Shown here: one piece after another, positions 11,337 through 24,500 of the stretch
How positions within the stretch are numbered: position 1 is the stretch's first letter
Layout of the letters: every line of letters starts with the position of its first letter
Assembly: GCA_902729315.2 (NCBI GenBank)
Contig: LR746264.1
Location: 1,659,378 to 1,723,377 of the forward strand
Length of the DNA: 64,000 nucleotides
Direction: 5' to 3'
Source of the DNA: Spirodela intermedia
Taxonomy: Eukaryota > Streptophyta > Magnoliopsida > Alismatales > Araceae
Translations under genes and position numbers: made by a program
The notes under the pieces: model-generated
The model's input: the letters and a program-made list of their open reading frames with translations, nothing else
Database searches by the model: none
Told to the model about the DNA's origin: nothing

Positions 11337-14300
11337 ATGGGGCTCTCTTGCTGCACCTGCCTGACACCGGTCTCTGAAGAGCTAGAAGAAGGCGGAGATC
11401 TGTACCCCGTTCCGACGAGTGAGCGGCATCGGAAGAGTCGGCAGAAGAAGAACAGCAAGGGAAGCGAAGTGGTGGTGCCGAAGGGGGTCAAGATCCGTTC
11501 GAATCCTTACGCAGAAGATCCCTCCGCCTCGCCTCATCAGATACAGGTTCTCAAGGATCTGATCCCTCTGCACAGCGTCAGCGTCCGCGTGGGAGACAAG
11601 TATGTGCTCGGCCGCGAGCTAGGGCGGGGCGAGTTTGGAGTCACCTACCTCTGCTCCGATCGAGTGACCAAGGAGGAGTACGCCTGCAAATCGATCTCCA
11701 AGAGCAAGCTCCGTGCCGCCGTCGATGTAGAGGACGTCCGCCGCGAGGTCGCCATCATGTCCGCCCTCCCCCAGCACCCGAACATCGTCGGCCTCCACGC
11801 CGTGTACGAGGACGCAGACGCTGTTCACATCATCATGGAGCTCTGCGCCGGCGGCGAGCTCTTCGATCGCATCGTCAGCCGCGGGCACTACTCGGAGCGC
11901 GCCGCCGCCGCAGTTCTTCGGACCGTCGCGGAGGTCATCCGGATGTGCCACGCCCACGGCATCATCCACCGCGACCTGAAGCCCGAGAACTTCCTCTACG
12001 CCGACAGCTCGGAGACCTCTCCGCTCAAGGCCATAGACTTCGGCCTGTCCGTCTTCTTCCGCCCCGGGGTCCGTCTATCAGAGATTGTGGGCAGCCCTTA
12101 CTACATGGCCCCGGAGGTGCTCAGGCGCAACTACGGCCCAGAGGTGGACATCTGGAGCGCCGGCGTCATCCTCTACATCCTGCTGTGCGGCTTCCCCCCA
12201 TTCTGGGCAGGTCAGCGCCAGAAGAAGAACCTCGTTACTCGCCACAACCCCATCTGGAAATTTCCGTTCGGCTGGTTCATCTGCTCTTCCTAGATACAGC
12301 AGAACAGTTTCAGTTTTTTCCAAGATCTCAGATTATTCTTTTCTCCTCGAATTTGGCTCCAATTCTTCCCATCTTCCTCCTCACTGGGTGGCTGGGCATT
12401 GCAGAGAATGATCAAGGAGTCGCCCGGGCAATTCTTCGCGACCCTGTAGACTTCGAGAGAGAGCCTTGGCCCCAAGTTTCTGAGAGTGCAAAGAATCTTG
12501 TCCGGCAGATGCTTGATCGAGATCCGAATCGCAGGTTAACAGCTCAACAGGTGCTTGGTAAGTCATCTTTAGCTCTAAGTTTGTTCTTCTTAGGGTCACC
12601 TGCAACCATATTAGGCTTTAAACCTCCAAACTCCTGATTGCCCGACCGTCAATTTGACCTCCCAATATCTGGGTACATGAGAGCTCGATGTGCGTTTGTT
12701 TGTCAACTAGGATCAGGTCCTTTTCACATGTTACAAAGCATTTTCTCATTTATTTCTGGAAAAAAAAAAGTTTGGCATTGCCAGTGCTTTCCCCCCCTCT
12801 AAATGGTACAATCAACAAGTCTACAAAATAAAAATAGGGAAAATATGGAATTAAATTTTCTCGTTCGTATATGTCAAGGCACATATTTTTTTATAATTTC
12901 CTCCCATCAAATCATGCATGTTTAATGCAAGGGTCGCATGCTATTTTCTCTTAGAAGAAGAAAGGATGTCATTTGTTTCTGCCATGTGATAAGCACAAAA
13001 CGGTCTAAAGTTGATTAATGGGTGGAGCTGAAATCAGATATTAATATTCTTTGATAATTATAGGCTACCGCTTAGCAAAGCAACCTAGCATCAGATATTA
13101 AAAAGGCATCATAGCTTTTTTCTCCAAGGTTAGAAACTACTTCTACCAGGAAAAATCATGATAACTCTAATGTTTACCTTTTTCAAATGGATAAAACCTC
13201 GACTTCGCAGAATATAGTGTTCCGTACAGTGTTAGGTCACAAGGATATATGTGGTTCAGTCTCAAGGATATAAATGGTTAATAGGTAGTTGAGTGTTGCA
13301 TCAAGCAGAGCCCAATTGTGAAGGTTAAGTTTCTGATAAAAGTGGAAATGATTCCAGGTAAAGGCTCACTCTTTCCTTGCAAGGATTGTATACCCTATCT
13401 AGATGGATATTGAATGGAGAAACAAGCATTTATGAATAGGATACGAGTGAAACATAAAGTGACAAACGGAATTCACCTCTTTTGGATTATAATTCCCCTC
13501 TATCGCCCTCGCCAAAATTGCTTGGATGGGCTCAATCAGCCCATATTATTTTCTAAGAAGAAAACGCTCCAGGGGGGTGATAACACTAGAATTGCCAAAA
13601 TGGCACCTGCTAACACCACTTTGTCCCCGCTCAAAGAGAGTTACTGATGTGGTTTGTCTGCGGTTTTTGACTCGATTGGATGGCTTTTGAGGTGGACACC
13701 TGCCATTAATCTCCCAAGGGAACATGAAGATCCTGGTTGTATCCTGAGGCAGCTGGAGTCCTCATTGAATGAGCGCAACTCTAGCCACCAATGGGCCACC
13801 CTCTTTCGTCCCCAGAGATCGAAAGAAGAGAAGCATTTCCAGTGATCATTTTCTTGATCTTGGCCGTTGCTTCAGGATAACCTGAAGTCTATTATCCCCA
13901 TACTTCACTGAGCAGAGTAAATATTGCAAGATGCGCCATGGGATTATCATAAATTCCGGTAATCCATGGTTATGATTCCATCAGAAGAGACCAGGAACTG
14001 GGATAGTGGAGATGCTTCAGTAAAATATTTTTTTTACTGCCCCATTCTGAAAAACAAGAGGGCGCCGCATGTTTACCAAGTTCATGCGATGTCTTCAAAC
14101 GGAGTGGGCCATCTGGGAGTGTTTGCTGCTTGCCACTGATGGTCAGCACGCTTCTGTTGACTTTTATCTGAGTTCTCATTATTTTTCACTGCAGAATCAA
14201 ACATGTTGACTATTATCCCAGTTCCTGCTGTATTCGACGAACTCAGTGGCAGAATCATTTTTCACTTCTGCCGGAATATTTGGGTAATCTCGAGCTGATA

Positions 14301-14728
14301 GATGAGATGTTGTTGCTGGTCAATATTTCCTTGTCGACTGAGCTAGAGTCAACACTGGATGTTTTAGGATTGATATGAGGTTTGCGTTGACCCTAAAGTT
14401 ATGTGGGTCAGGATGCTTCTGTTGATTCCATTCTCTGAGTTCTCATCATTTTTCACTACAGAATCAACCATGTTGACTTTTTTTTTGCCCTTGGTCAAAA
14501 TATTCACGCGGTATTATGATCTTGTATCTGTTAAATAGCTTTTTTCCGATTGGGGTGACAATTTTACAGCGCACCCGTGGTTACAAAATATGAAGAAGAC
14601 ATCGAACGTTCCATTGGGAGATTTTGTGAGATCAAGGCTCAAGCAGTTCTCTGTGATGCATAAATTCAAAAAGCAGGCCATCAGGGTTAGTCTCCTTCCA
14701 TCTGATTTCCTGATATGCCAAATATCTG

Positions 14729-14760
<32 letters not shown>

Positions 14761-15158
14761 TTATTTCCATAAAACCACGACTGCCAGTCTCTTACTATTT
14801 GATTTCCTGGTATTTTAAAATATTTTTTAAAAGAAATCGAGGGGGTTCTATGTCAATTATATTTCCTGATATATTAAGTAGCTAGCGTTTGCTTCAGTCT
14901 TTTTAAAAGTTATTAGTCGTATCCGAATCAGGTAATTGCTGAGCACTTGTCAGTGGAAGAAGTGGAAGTCATCAGAGATATGTTCGCTTTGATGGACACC
15001 GATAACAACGGGAAAATAACGTTTGAGGAGCTGAAGGTCGGCCTGCTGAAGGTCGGCTCCATGCTGGGCGAGACGGAGATGAAGATGCTGATGAAATCAG
15101 TAAGCATTTCCCCTCTTCTTTTTCATCTGATTCATGTTCCAGAGATATAGATAGATAG

Positions 15159-15224
<66 letters not shown>

Positions 15225-16371
15225 CAGTTGAGCATCATTTATCCTTAAAAGTCACAAATTTGTCAAATTACCTTGATTCCTGGAAGCAATCCTTTTATAT
15301 TACGGTGATCTAAATAAATAGTCAAGGTTACAAGGATCTCACCAGACTTCTCTTCAGGCGGACACCGACGGCAATGGCGTGTTGGACTACGGGGAGTTCG
15401 CCGCAGTCTCCTTTCACCTGCTGAAGCTGGAGAACGATGACCACCTCCGGAAGGCTTTCTCCTTCTTCGACCAGGATGGCAGCGGCTTCATCGAATTCGA
15501 CGAACTCAGAAAGGGCCTGACGAACGGCTCTGCTCTGATCGACGACAAGACCTTGGGAGACATCCTTCGAGAAGTCGACACTGACAAGGTGCTCTCTTCT
15601 CTCCATCCCATTTTCTTCCACGGTCGCATCATTCCATTTCGTCCATTTGTCAGCCAGTTGACTTGGCCCGGGTGGTCAACTGCCGTGTGGTGCATGGAGG
15701 ATAGGCCACCTGGCCAATTGCTCATTTTAGAAGACCAATCCCTTATTGGTACGCCCGTTGACCATAATCCCATATTAGTTACCCTATAAGAGGAAAAGCC
15801 TGTGAGTACGAAAATTTTCACCCTTTGTTCATTGAAAAGTTCCATATTGCTCATTATAGAAGATGAATCCCTTATTAGTATGCCCGTTGACCGCAATCCC
15901 ATATTAGTTACCCCATACGAGGAAAACCTGTGAATACGAAAATTTACACTCTATGTTCATTGAAAAGTCCCATATTGCTCACTATAGAAGACGAATCCCT
16001 TATTAGTAGGCCCGTTGACCATAATCCCATGTTAGTTGCCAAAGAAGAGGAAAATCTGCGGGTTCAAAGATGTGCACTCGCTGTTCATTGGTGGTGTGGG
16101 CTTTGAGGCTATTTGTCCCGTTGACTTTCCCACTCCGTGGTCAACGTTCTTCGTGGGGCCATTGCAGGATGGCCGCATCAGCTACGAGGAATTCGTTGCG
16201 ATGATGAAGGCCGGCGCTGACTGGAGGAAGGCCTCTCGACAGTACTCCAGAGAGAGGTTCCGGAGCATGAGCATGGACCTCATAAAGGACGGCTCGTTGA
16301 TGATCGGCCATGAAGGGCTCGAACCGGTTGCCCCTCAAGATCATGGATCTTATCAGGCTCAACGTGAGTGA
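11337..16371 (+). CDS. Calcium-dependent protein kinase (CDPK), six exons
   Basis: Ser/Thr kinase fused to a calmodulin-like domain; it converts Ca2+ signals into phosphorylation. Exons: 11337-12210, 12405-12557, 14570-14685, 14932-15099, 15358-15588, 16168-16371; phases agree and give 581 residues. MGLSCCTC starts the protein: Gly2 fits N-myristoylation and the nearby cysteines palmitoylation, so membrane targeting is likely. The kinase domain spans about 89-347, with Gly loop GRGEFG 96-101, Lys118, HRDLKPEN 211-218, DFG 234-236 and APE 258-260. The autoinhibitory junction contains [18 protein letters not shown]. All four EF-hand loops keep their acidic residues: about 403-414, 439-450, 475-486 and 511-522, the last split by intron 5. 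It resembles group III CDPKs (CPK8/10/13/32 type) by my reading; the subgroup is uncertain. Exon 1 is very GC-rich. Intron 2 is about 2 kb. Confidence 0.97.
12558..14569 (+). other. CDPK intron 2
   Basis: A 2.0-kb intron between ..LTAQQVL and the exon beginning AHPWLQN (the codon for A is split by the intron). The sequence is AT-rich. A repeated motif near 14180 and 14450 (CTGAGTTCTCAT..TTTTCACT..CAGAATCAA..CATGTTGAC) shows a short internal duplication. No other gene seen. Confidence 0.8.
14728..14765. repeat. (TA)n microsatellite
   Basis: TA repeat within CDPK intron 3, shortly after the exon 3 donor. Confidence 0.9.
15163..15221. repeat. (GA)n microsatellite
   Basis: About 58 bp of uninterrupted GA repeat in CDPK intron 4, preceded by a short (GATA)n run. 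Confidence 0.95.
15718..16095 (+). repeat. 128-bp tandem repeat, about three copies, in CDPK intron 5
   Basis: Units begin at TTGCTCA positions 15718, 15847 and 15975, so the period is 128-129 bp. Each contains GAAGA..AATCCCTTATT, then CCCGTTGACC, then AATCCCAT, TTAGTT and a GAGGAAAA block, then GTTCATTG. Copies 1 and 2 are close; copy 3 decays after about 16060. It lies inside the intron that splits EF hand 4. Confidence 0.88.
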
Positions 16372-16384
16372 TTTTCTCGAGATA

Positions 16385-16415
<31 letters not shown>

Positions 16416-16829
16416 TTTCTTGTGATCTCATATTAGAAATCATGTGTATATTGATGCGGGCAATTGCCCTGTTAAGATCCCACTTTTCTGGAGTCTTGAA
16501 AGTGTTAATTATTTGCAAAATCTGACTTAAAAAATAGATTCCACTACTTTGTACATGAAAAATATCATTCGAAATTTTTTATTCTCAATATTATTGACAA
16601 GTTAAAATATCCTCCTCGACATATTGAAAATATCTTTGTTATTGTTCCTATGTTCCCATTATTATTATATATTTCAAATAACATCTTTTTTAGGCATATT
16701 CCTTGTAATTTAAAAAACGTGGAGGAAATTAAATATCTTCATTAATAATTCAATAGAAAAAAAGATGGATGAAATAGGGAATAAAAGGCCGCAGCTTTTT
16801 CTTTGGAGCTCATCGCCCCCTCCGTGGTC

Positions 16830-16835
16830 CACGTG
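16830..16835. promoter_or_regulatory. G-box (CACGTG)
   Basis: A palindromic CACGTG in the context GTCCACGTGTCC, as in ABRE/G-box elements bound by bZIP and bHLH factors. It is 1.7 kb upstream of the PTST-like start and about 460 bp past the CDPK stop, so assignment to a gene is uncertain. Confidence 0.4.
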
Positions 16836-17439
16836 TCCACGGGATTGTGGGTCCCGCGCCGGGTTTTGGAAAATCTAGATGCAGCCACTGGGGCGTCCCA
16901 AGTGGGGAATGCTGTGTGAAGGTGGCCGGCGTGAATAACAGGCTGGCGGACCCCAGGGAGAAAGATCTGGACCGCCTCTCTAACTCTCCCGCAGAATCGT
17001 GAAAAAAAGGAATGACGAGGTTTTTTCTGAGTGTGGCAGACCATCCGGATTGTGCCACGTACCCGCCGTGATCTTCCGACTAAAACCGACATCTGACCGA
17101 TCGGTACGTCTGCCTTGCGATAAGGTGGGGCCCGGGGGAATCGTTGACCAGCCGGCAAATCGTAGAAGTCCAGAAAAGAGGACGGGACCCACACCGTAAG
17201 ATTTAGACCCGGCCCGTGTTCGGTTCGGTGGGGTTGGGGGGGGGGGGGGGTCAAAGGTCCACGCTTCTAAATTTATGGTAATATTAGGCCTGATTAAGCT
17301 GCATTTATTATTTAATACACTGGGTAATTAAAATTCAGACCATTTTTTAAAAGTTCTGGGGGTTGAAATAAATAATATATAATAAAATTAATGTACTGGA
17401 ATAAGGTGTGTGTCGGATTTGGGGGGGCGGGGGTTAGTG

Positions 17440-17830
17440 AGGCCCTCTCTCTCTCTCTCTCCTCTCCCCATCGCTCTCTTTCTCTCTCTTTCGGTCGCTG
17501 GGTTACCACGTTGCCCTCTCTCTCTCTGGCTCTTTGTTTCTCCATCGCTCTCGCTACCTTTCTGTCGCTGGGTTTCTACTTTGCCCTCTCTCCCTCCTCC
17601 ACGTCTCTCTCTCTCTATCTCTTTCGGCCGCTGGGTTTCTACTTTAAGCTCTCTCTCTCTCTCTCTCTTTCGGCCGCTCGGTACTGTGTCTCACTCCCTT
17701 TCACTATCCATCTCTCTCTACCTCTCTGACTGTCTGCGCTGCTATGCGATCTCGATCTGTCTCTCTGCCCACGTCTCGCTCTCTATCTCTTTCTCTCTCT
17801 ATGTCTCTTTGCCTGTCTCTGTCTGCGCTA
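17440..17830. repeat. CT-rich low-complexity zone
   Basis: Nearly 400 bp of imperfect CTCTCT with recurring phrases such as TTTCGGCCGCTGGGTTTCTAC and its variant TTTCTGTCGCTGGG. The spacing suggests a degenerate minisatellite of roughly 60 bp units built on CT DNA. Long open frames across it are composition artefacts. Confidence 0.75.
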
Positions 17831-18540
17831 ACAACGGAGAAGCGGCCGAGCGACGTTCACGTGGCAACCGCTTCACAACCTTTCTTCAGTTTTACTTTTT
17901 TCTTCTTCTAAAATGGTCGCATACTCATTTTCCCCACATAAAGTATGATATTTTTATCACGGGAAGAAGCTAATATATAATAAATAACTCTTACAAGGGC
18001 CTTTTTGAAAAATCCCCTAATTTCGTTTATATCGAGGGAAATTACTCTTTACTCTCACGTTTTCTCAGCTAAATCGTTATTAAAAATATTTTATATTATT
18101 ATTTATTTAAAAGTGCCTAAATATAACTATTTATGGTCTAGTTTCTCTCTCTCTCTCTCTCTCACTCACTCTATCTGAATATCACTTCTCTCTCTAAAAC
18201 TCTTCAAATCCTTTTACGCGGCCCACACACACAAATGGGGTCGTTGAGAGAGAGGGAAAGGGTGAAGAGTGAGAAACGGAATATTCTGTTACCATTTTCT
18301 TAATCCGTTAAAATAACCGTCTCCCCCACAATAAATACTTACTCTTCAAGCGTAATATGTGATTACTAACAATGTTACCCGTTTTATGTAATAAATTAGA
18401 GAGATAGACAGCGAGAGAGAGAGAGAGAGAGGGTTTGTCGACTAATTTAAGAGGAGTACGGCAATGTTTTCAAATATGTTAAAAATACGTAGATTAGATA
18501 TTGCAATAAAAACAATTATAGGGTTTAAACGTAAGAGCTC

Positions 18541-21500
18541 ATGAAAAGTGGGTTTTTCCGAAAGGGAAGGAATCAGAGGAAGGGTGCGCGGCGGTGGGGG
18601 GAAGGACGTACCGGATCTCCATTTTTGTTCGCTACTCGTTTGATTCCTCGCTCTTCCTTCTCCCCACTTTCTCCCTCCGCCGCCTTCCTTCGTCGTCGAC
18701 GAGAAGACCATACGCTCCGGTCATCCGCCGCCGCGTCGTCGAGCTCGGCGGAGCCAGCGCCGCCCCGCTGGTGGTATTCGCAGGTGGTGCTGAAGGCTGA
18801 AGTGAAGAAGAGGGGGGGGGGGACGCGTGCCCTTCAGCCTTCGTTGTTGTGCAGGTCCGTGGAGGGGAGGAGTTGTTGGGTGTTGGGGAAGGTGGGACGC
18901 GGGTGGATGGTCCTAGAGACATGCGGAGAGATGGTTTGCCTGTCGGGAATGGGGACTTCTTCTCACCAGCCTCGTCTCCATCTTCCTCCGTCCTCGTCTT
19001 TTTCCTCGCCTGCTGCTCTCTTTCCCATCCGGATTTGCCCTAGCCTGGCCTCCACCAGCGGTGCCGGCATCAGCGTCTATTCTGCTTCTTCTTCTTCTTC
19101 TTCTTCTTCTTATTCTTCTTCCTCTGCTTCGTCATCCTGCTCCTCTGTCTTCTCTTCTTCTCTCCCTTTTGCTACGGGTGGTCAGCGGAGGAGGAGGACA
19201 TGTCCCGCTGCTGCCTCTGGGTCCTTGCGAGAAGAATACGATGCTCTCACCTCGCCTTCTCTCCAACCTTTATCGGTGCAGCCTGGGAATCTCTGTGCTC
19301 TGTCCGGGGAACGGGATAAGATTGAAAGCCATGGGTTGTGGAGGAAGCGGGTGACGGATTCTTTTTCCTGCGGAGTTAGTCAAAAGGTGGTGGTGGTAGA
19401 AGAGGCGGAGCAGGACGAGGAGGAGGAGGAGGAGGAGGAGGAGGAGGAGGAGGAGGAGGAGGAGGAGAATATGGACGGTGCTAGCCTTCTGGCCTTGGAG
19501 ACTGATATATATGACTTCATGCAGAAATCTGGGAAACCTAAATATTTCCCCACCAAGGACGACCTGATTAGAGCTGGGAGGATGGATCTGGTAAAAGCAA
19601 TTGCTTCTCATGGCGGTTGGCTTGCCTATGGCTGGGATTTTGATGACGCGGATGATACCAATGACGATGATGGGGATTGGATTTATGGTGATGATGAGGA
19701 GAGGAAGTGGGAAAAATTATATGGAGTAGAACTGAAGACAGATAGCTTCAGTTTCCTTCTGCCTGAGACAAATTCATCGACTAGAGAGAACAATGAGTTT
19801 GCCGTTAATTGCTTTGATGAAGGAATCCTTGAGCAGCAAAGGTTCGGCAGCTCTATGGACCCCACTTCTTCTTCCATTGCCTCGTCTTCTGGCAGACCTA
19901 TGTAAGTGTTGTATCCTTCTTTTCTTTCTTTGATCTAGGTTACTGCATTTCTTTAACTTTTATGTACATCAGAGACATTAAAGTTGAAGATGAAAGTGGA
20001 ATTGATGGCATTTTGAAGCGGCTAGAGAAGGAGAGAAGTTTCTCTTATACAGTCACTTGCAAGGACTCAAATATTGATGATAGGATCTTATCCAGGGACT
20101 ATGAATTGAGCTCTTCTGGTATGTTTATATATTGAGGTGGAGAAATTTTAAGTTTTAGATTAATTTATTGAAACATAACTGTTCGCTTGAAATTATGACT
20201 TTGTTGAAGCAATTTCGCTGGAAAACTATCTGGTGTTTGTATAACCTTGAAGCTTCCATTAAAATTTGGGTTCCTGTGGTACTGATGCATGGATATCTTA
20301 TGCGGGCACGCTATTGAAAAATTGGGAGGCGTTTTTCGAATTTTATCTTTCTGTTATGTCTTCAACCATAACTGTCCAGTCAGAAAATTCAAACACTGTT
20401 CAGGAAAAAAAAGCCAAACATAGCCTTCGATGCCAACTTTGACAGATAATGAAAAGTGACTTTATAATACAACATACTTTTCAAAATAATTTTTTTTTCC
20501 AAAATGGAATATAATAGCGACATTTTATTTATTCAGTAAAAAAATGGAAGTTCTCACATCAGGAACATGCAAACGCTGCTTTTAGAGGCCATGTTTAAAG
20601 AAATAATGTGAACTGGCTCGAAGATAAATTCGAATTTTCAGATGGAATATTTCTTCATTTCAATATGACGGCCACCAGACTGGGGATGACATGGAACTTG
20701 TAGCACCCCCAAGCAATTCAACGTATTTATGTTATAGTGCTAATTATCTATGACCCCATTTATCTTTCTGTGCTCTGGTGCTTCAGTAGAAGAACATAAT
20801 TGGGAGTCAAATCATCTCATGATAGATGGACAATTTTCCAATTCACTTCCCACTTTGCTCACAACATGTTTAGGGAATCCGAAAGTGTTTGCCAAACTAA
20901 TATGGGATTCTTCCTGGTCAAGCCCAAAACAAGGATGATAGGGATGGAACTGAAACTGGAACTTAATTGGTTCCAGTTTCAGTTCCATTTTATTCAACTG
21001 GCTGCAACAATGGACTCTAGCATGTTTTCTAAAACATAATCCATATAAGCTTCGAAAATGAAAGTTAAAGAGTATAGAAAAAGACATGGGAATTATATCA
21101 ATAGCTCTTTAAAAAACCTAATAGAGTGTAATTATACATTTGGGGAGATGGCAGGACATTAAATGAGTATCTCCAATCATCACTTTCGATGTTATAAATG
21201 GCAGAACCATATAACGTTGTCCGTTCTAGTTATATGCCTGAATGTCCTCTTATTAGTTGGTATTTGTTTGCAAGCAGCAACGTTAAACGAATGAGAAGAA
21301 TTGCATTATTTCCCTGAACGGTCCTCTCTGGCATCACCTTCTAATTGGTGCGTACAGATAACTGTGCTGATTAATAGCTGTCTATTAACGAAATTCTTTG
21401 AAAATGAAACAGAAGTCTAGACAATTAGGCTTGTAGTTGTGGCTTTGATGATCTACCTTGGATAAACTGGATAAGAACTGCAAAAAGAATTGATGAAAAC

Positions 21501-24500
21501 TATTTTAAAAAATGGCATTTATTTACATATTTGGAGCTCTAATTCCTTGATTATGTATTGCAGTTAATGATAAGTCAATATGATCCTAATCTATGCTTTC
21601 TCCTTGATATTAAAAGGACAGTTGGTGGCACTACAAGAGCTAGAAGAGACTTTTCATCAGATCATAAGAAGCAGGGATCTGAAAAATGTATGTTCATTGA
21701 TGCCATTAGGTTTTTACTGATTTTTTGTTAAAAATAATTCTTTGCATTTTCTTTACTTCCTAATTATTTGATATGCAGCTGATGAAAGGTTTGCTGATGG
21801 AAAGGTAAATGGAGTGGAAAACTTTTTATATGGTATCCGTAGGAATGGTTTTGCACATTCTATGGATCAGAGAGCCATGGATGTAAGAAACGTAAAGAAG
21901 GAATCAAGTTCTACTGCTGGACCTGGTCAAAATCATATACATTCACGTCTTCGATACCTGGAATCCGAGCTTTCTTCTGTGCTGAGCTCCCTTAGGTCTC
22001 AAAAGGACACAGTTGCGTCACTCAAGGTATTTAATATTTTTTTAACTTGTAATTGACTTCTTTGAGGTCATAATTTCATCATGATATCATTAATGCTGAA
22101 CATAACTAAGAGCTGTTACACATTCAATATAGCCTTCTAGTATCCTTTATGTTATTGGTATTGTTAATTATCTCAGACATTGGTCGATATATATACTTGG
22201 AAAGGAGACACTCTATGGCTTTTGACCTATTTGCGTTGTTTTCAAGTTATTTTCTATAATGAATATGTAATCTCTTACTGACCACTGGCCTCAACATTAA
22301 TTTGGGTAATTTTATTAGTTATTATCTCCATCTTTGCGTGGTCATGTTTGGATGGTTCCTGCAACCTAATTCTCACGAAGGGAAAGTCCCATGTATCTTT
22401 CTGCTTTTTTATGTGTTATGCTTTGTTTTAATTTCCGTCCTAGTGAGAATATGGAAGTTCTTAACTTGGTAAAAGCTTATTAGTTCTTATTCCCATATTT
22501 TCCAGTCCAGGTGTCGGAACCCAAAAAATAGAAGGTTTTGTGGATCTTTCTACTTTTGGTAGACTGATGTTGTCTTTAACTTATTTCCTGTGATCAATTT
22601 ACTTCTGTTAGGGCAGTCTCATATTAGTTAAATACTCAAATAAACCTGTTATTTTACAGATAGGCCCATCTTACTTACAGCCATCTGTTTTAAGTAGAAT
22701 GCCTTTCGAGCTATAATGTGGTCTTTGAGACACTGGTTGCTCTTTTAGACTGCCCACATCCATTTTTGGTTAATTTTGTCTGTCTTTTTTATTGATACAT
22801 ATTTTTTCTTCTTCTTTTGGCGATTTTGTTAATTTCATGTTATTTTAGATTTTATTTTTGTAAGGGGATCTAGTTTTCCACCTTAAAATCAGATCAGCGC
22901 TGGAGAGCCTTGCAAAGTGTTATTAGAATGCTATCATGGTATATAGCAGTATGTTATAAGGAATATTATAATGCATTTGGGTTAAGAAATTGGCAAATTC
23001 TCAATCCAAATGAGGAGACGATGTTTACTATTTTACATCTTTAATTATAAGCTAGTTTATGCAAGTTCTATTGTCTTTTTAAGATCGAGAGTGCATTCTA
23101 AGATTTATTTTTCCATTACGTAATCTATATTTAAATCGTAACAATCTTCTGAAACTCATGAAACCCTTTTAACTTTCTATAATCTATTTGGACATAAAAC
23201 TCATGAATTTTAACTTTTAACAAATCTTAACGTTTGGACACTTCTATTTCTCTCAAACGGATATAGTTGTGAGATTACCCAGCTCACCATGTTTTCATCC
23301 CCTTTTCTGGGGTTGAGATTTGTTGTTGAGATATAGGTTCCCCTTTTATTTTGAGAGTGCAAGAATTTGTTCTTTTTTTTATGTTATAGATATTTCGCCC
23401 CCTCTTCACGTAGGAGTAAAGAGCATCTTCTGTCATCTGCTAGTTTAATTCATGGCTCCGTACAACATATTTCTCGCTATATGGTAATTTTTAGAAAAAA
23501 GGCTTGTTTCTTCCGTCAGCTCCACTGTGATCATTTAGCATATGCACTCGTTCTCATAATATGCTATTCTTTAGGGTGAAGGAAGCTCCCTGAAGGAACT
23601 GCACAAGCTTACTGATGCTCGGGAGTTCGTTGAAACTGAAATAATGAACACACAAGACAGATTACGATCAACAAAAGCTAAACTAGCGGTATTGGAAGGC
23701 AAGATGGCACTTCAAGTAATGTATGTAATGTTCTGTTCGATCTTCGCAACTCATGGCTATCTTTATTCTGCCATGATGACCCTTTATTTCCCATTTAAAG
23801 TGAATCACAGAAGATTATTGAAGAGAAGCAGAAAAGGATTGACGCAACTCAGAGAGCAGTGCATCTCCTCAGGACAGCTTATGTGGTTTGGCCCAACTCA
23901 GCATCAGAAGTTTTACTGGCTGGATCTTTTGACGGCTGGAGTAGTCAGGTTGGTTCTTTTAACGATTCCTGTTAGCCAATAAACCTCATTTGTGTCCTTA
24001 GTTTATGACCCTGTTGATGTTGTTACGATTTTGTGTCTGAGTTGGATTCTTTTTTATTTTTGTGAGCATTAATATCCTCTGTTTGCTCCATCGATCAGTA
24101 ATGTCGTGGGTTTATCAACATTATTATCTTTCTACATTGAAGGTTGCCAAGAATCTATTGAAGGTTTATCCTTCAATCCACTCGCAGCCTCCATCTCAAG
24201 AAGCCGCTGTACCCTGTCTGAATAAAAAATTACTGTAAGAAACCTGCATAAATTTTATCGGACTAGAAGCCGCAGAAGCCTATTCTCCTTCAAATTTGTG
24301 GAAGAAAGATCTCCTTCCTTACCTTTTAACGGCTCATTGTCTTAGTTAACATATCCTTTTCCATTGTGGATTAGGATCTTTCTAGTTACCGTTAGAAGGG
24401 GGTTGTGAGATAATTTATGGCCTTTAGTAGAGTCTTTTGTGTGCTGCCTTGGTCACAGCGAAGTTGGTATGTTAATTATTGCTCAAAACCCTGCAGATCT

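Larger units (their letters stand above)
16372..18540. other. Intergenic region between CDPK and PTST-like genes
   Basis: It starts with TA repeats (16382-16406, still near the CDPK 3' end) and AT-rich DNA, then a GC-rich block at about 16790-17235 and a run of about 15 G at 17236-17250. A long CT-rich low-complexity zone follows (about 17440-17830), then AT-rich DNA with CT/GA tracts up to the next ATG. I see no gene. The GC-rich block and CT zone probably hold promoter and leader sequence for the PTST-like gene. Confidence 0.6.

Noticed and set aside
12211-12293. Kinase exon 1 reading on to a stop at 12291-12293
   Set aside because: A consensus donor at 12211 and exon 2 starting at 12405 restore the conserved [12 protein letters not shown] sequence, so the read-through end is intronic.
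11619-12637. Antisense and shifted frames across the kinase exon
   Set aside because: Shadows of a GC-rich exon; the kinase frame carries all catalytic motifs.
17391-17973. Long open frames with Ser/Leu-rich products
   Set aside because: They run entirely through CT-rich low-complexity DNA, which is open in several frames without coding selection.
19270-19611. Poly-Leu minus-strand frame
   Set aside because: Complement of the GAG repeat in PTST-like exon 1.
20776-20938. Extra PTST-like exon starting VEEHNWESN
   Set aside because: The phase would fit, but no convincing donor follows and joining exon 2 directly to exon 3 already keeps phase.
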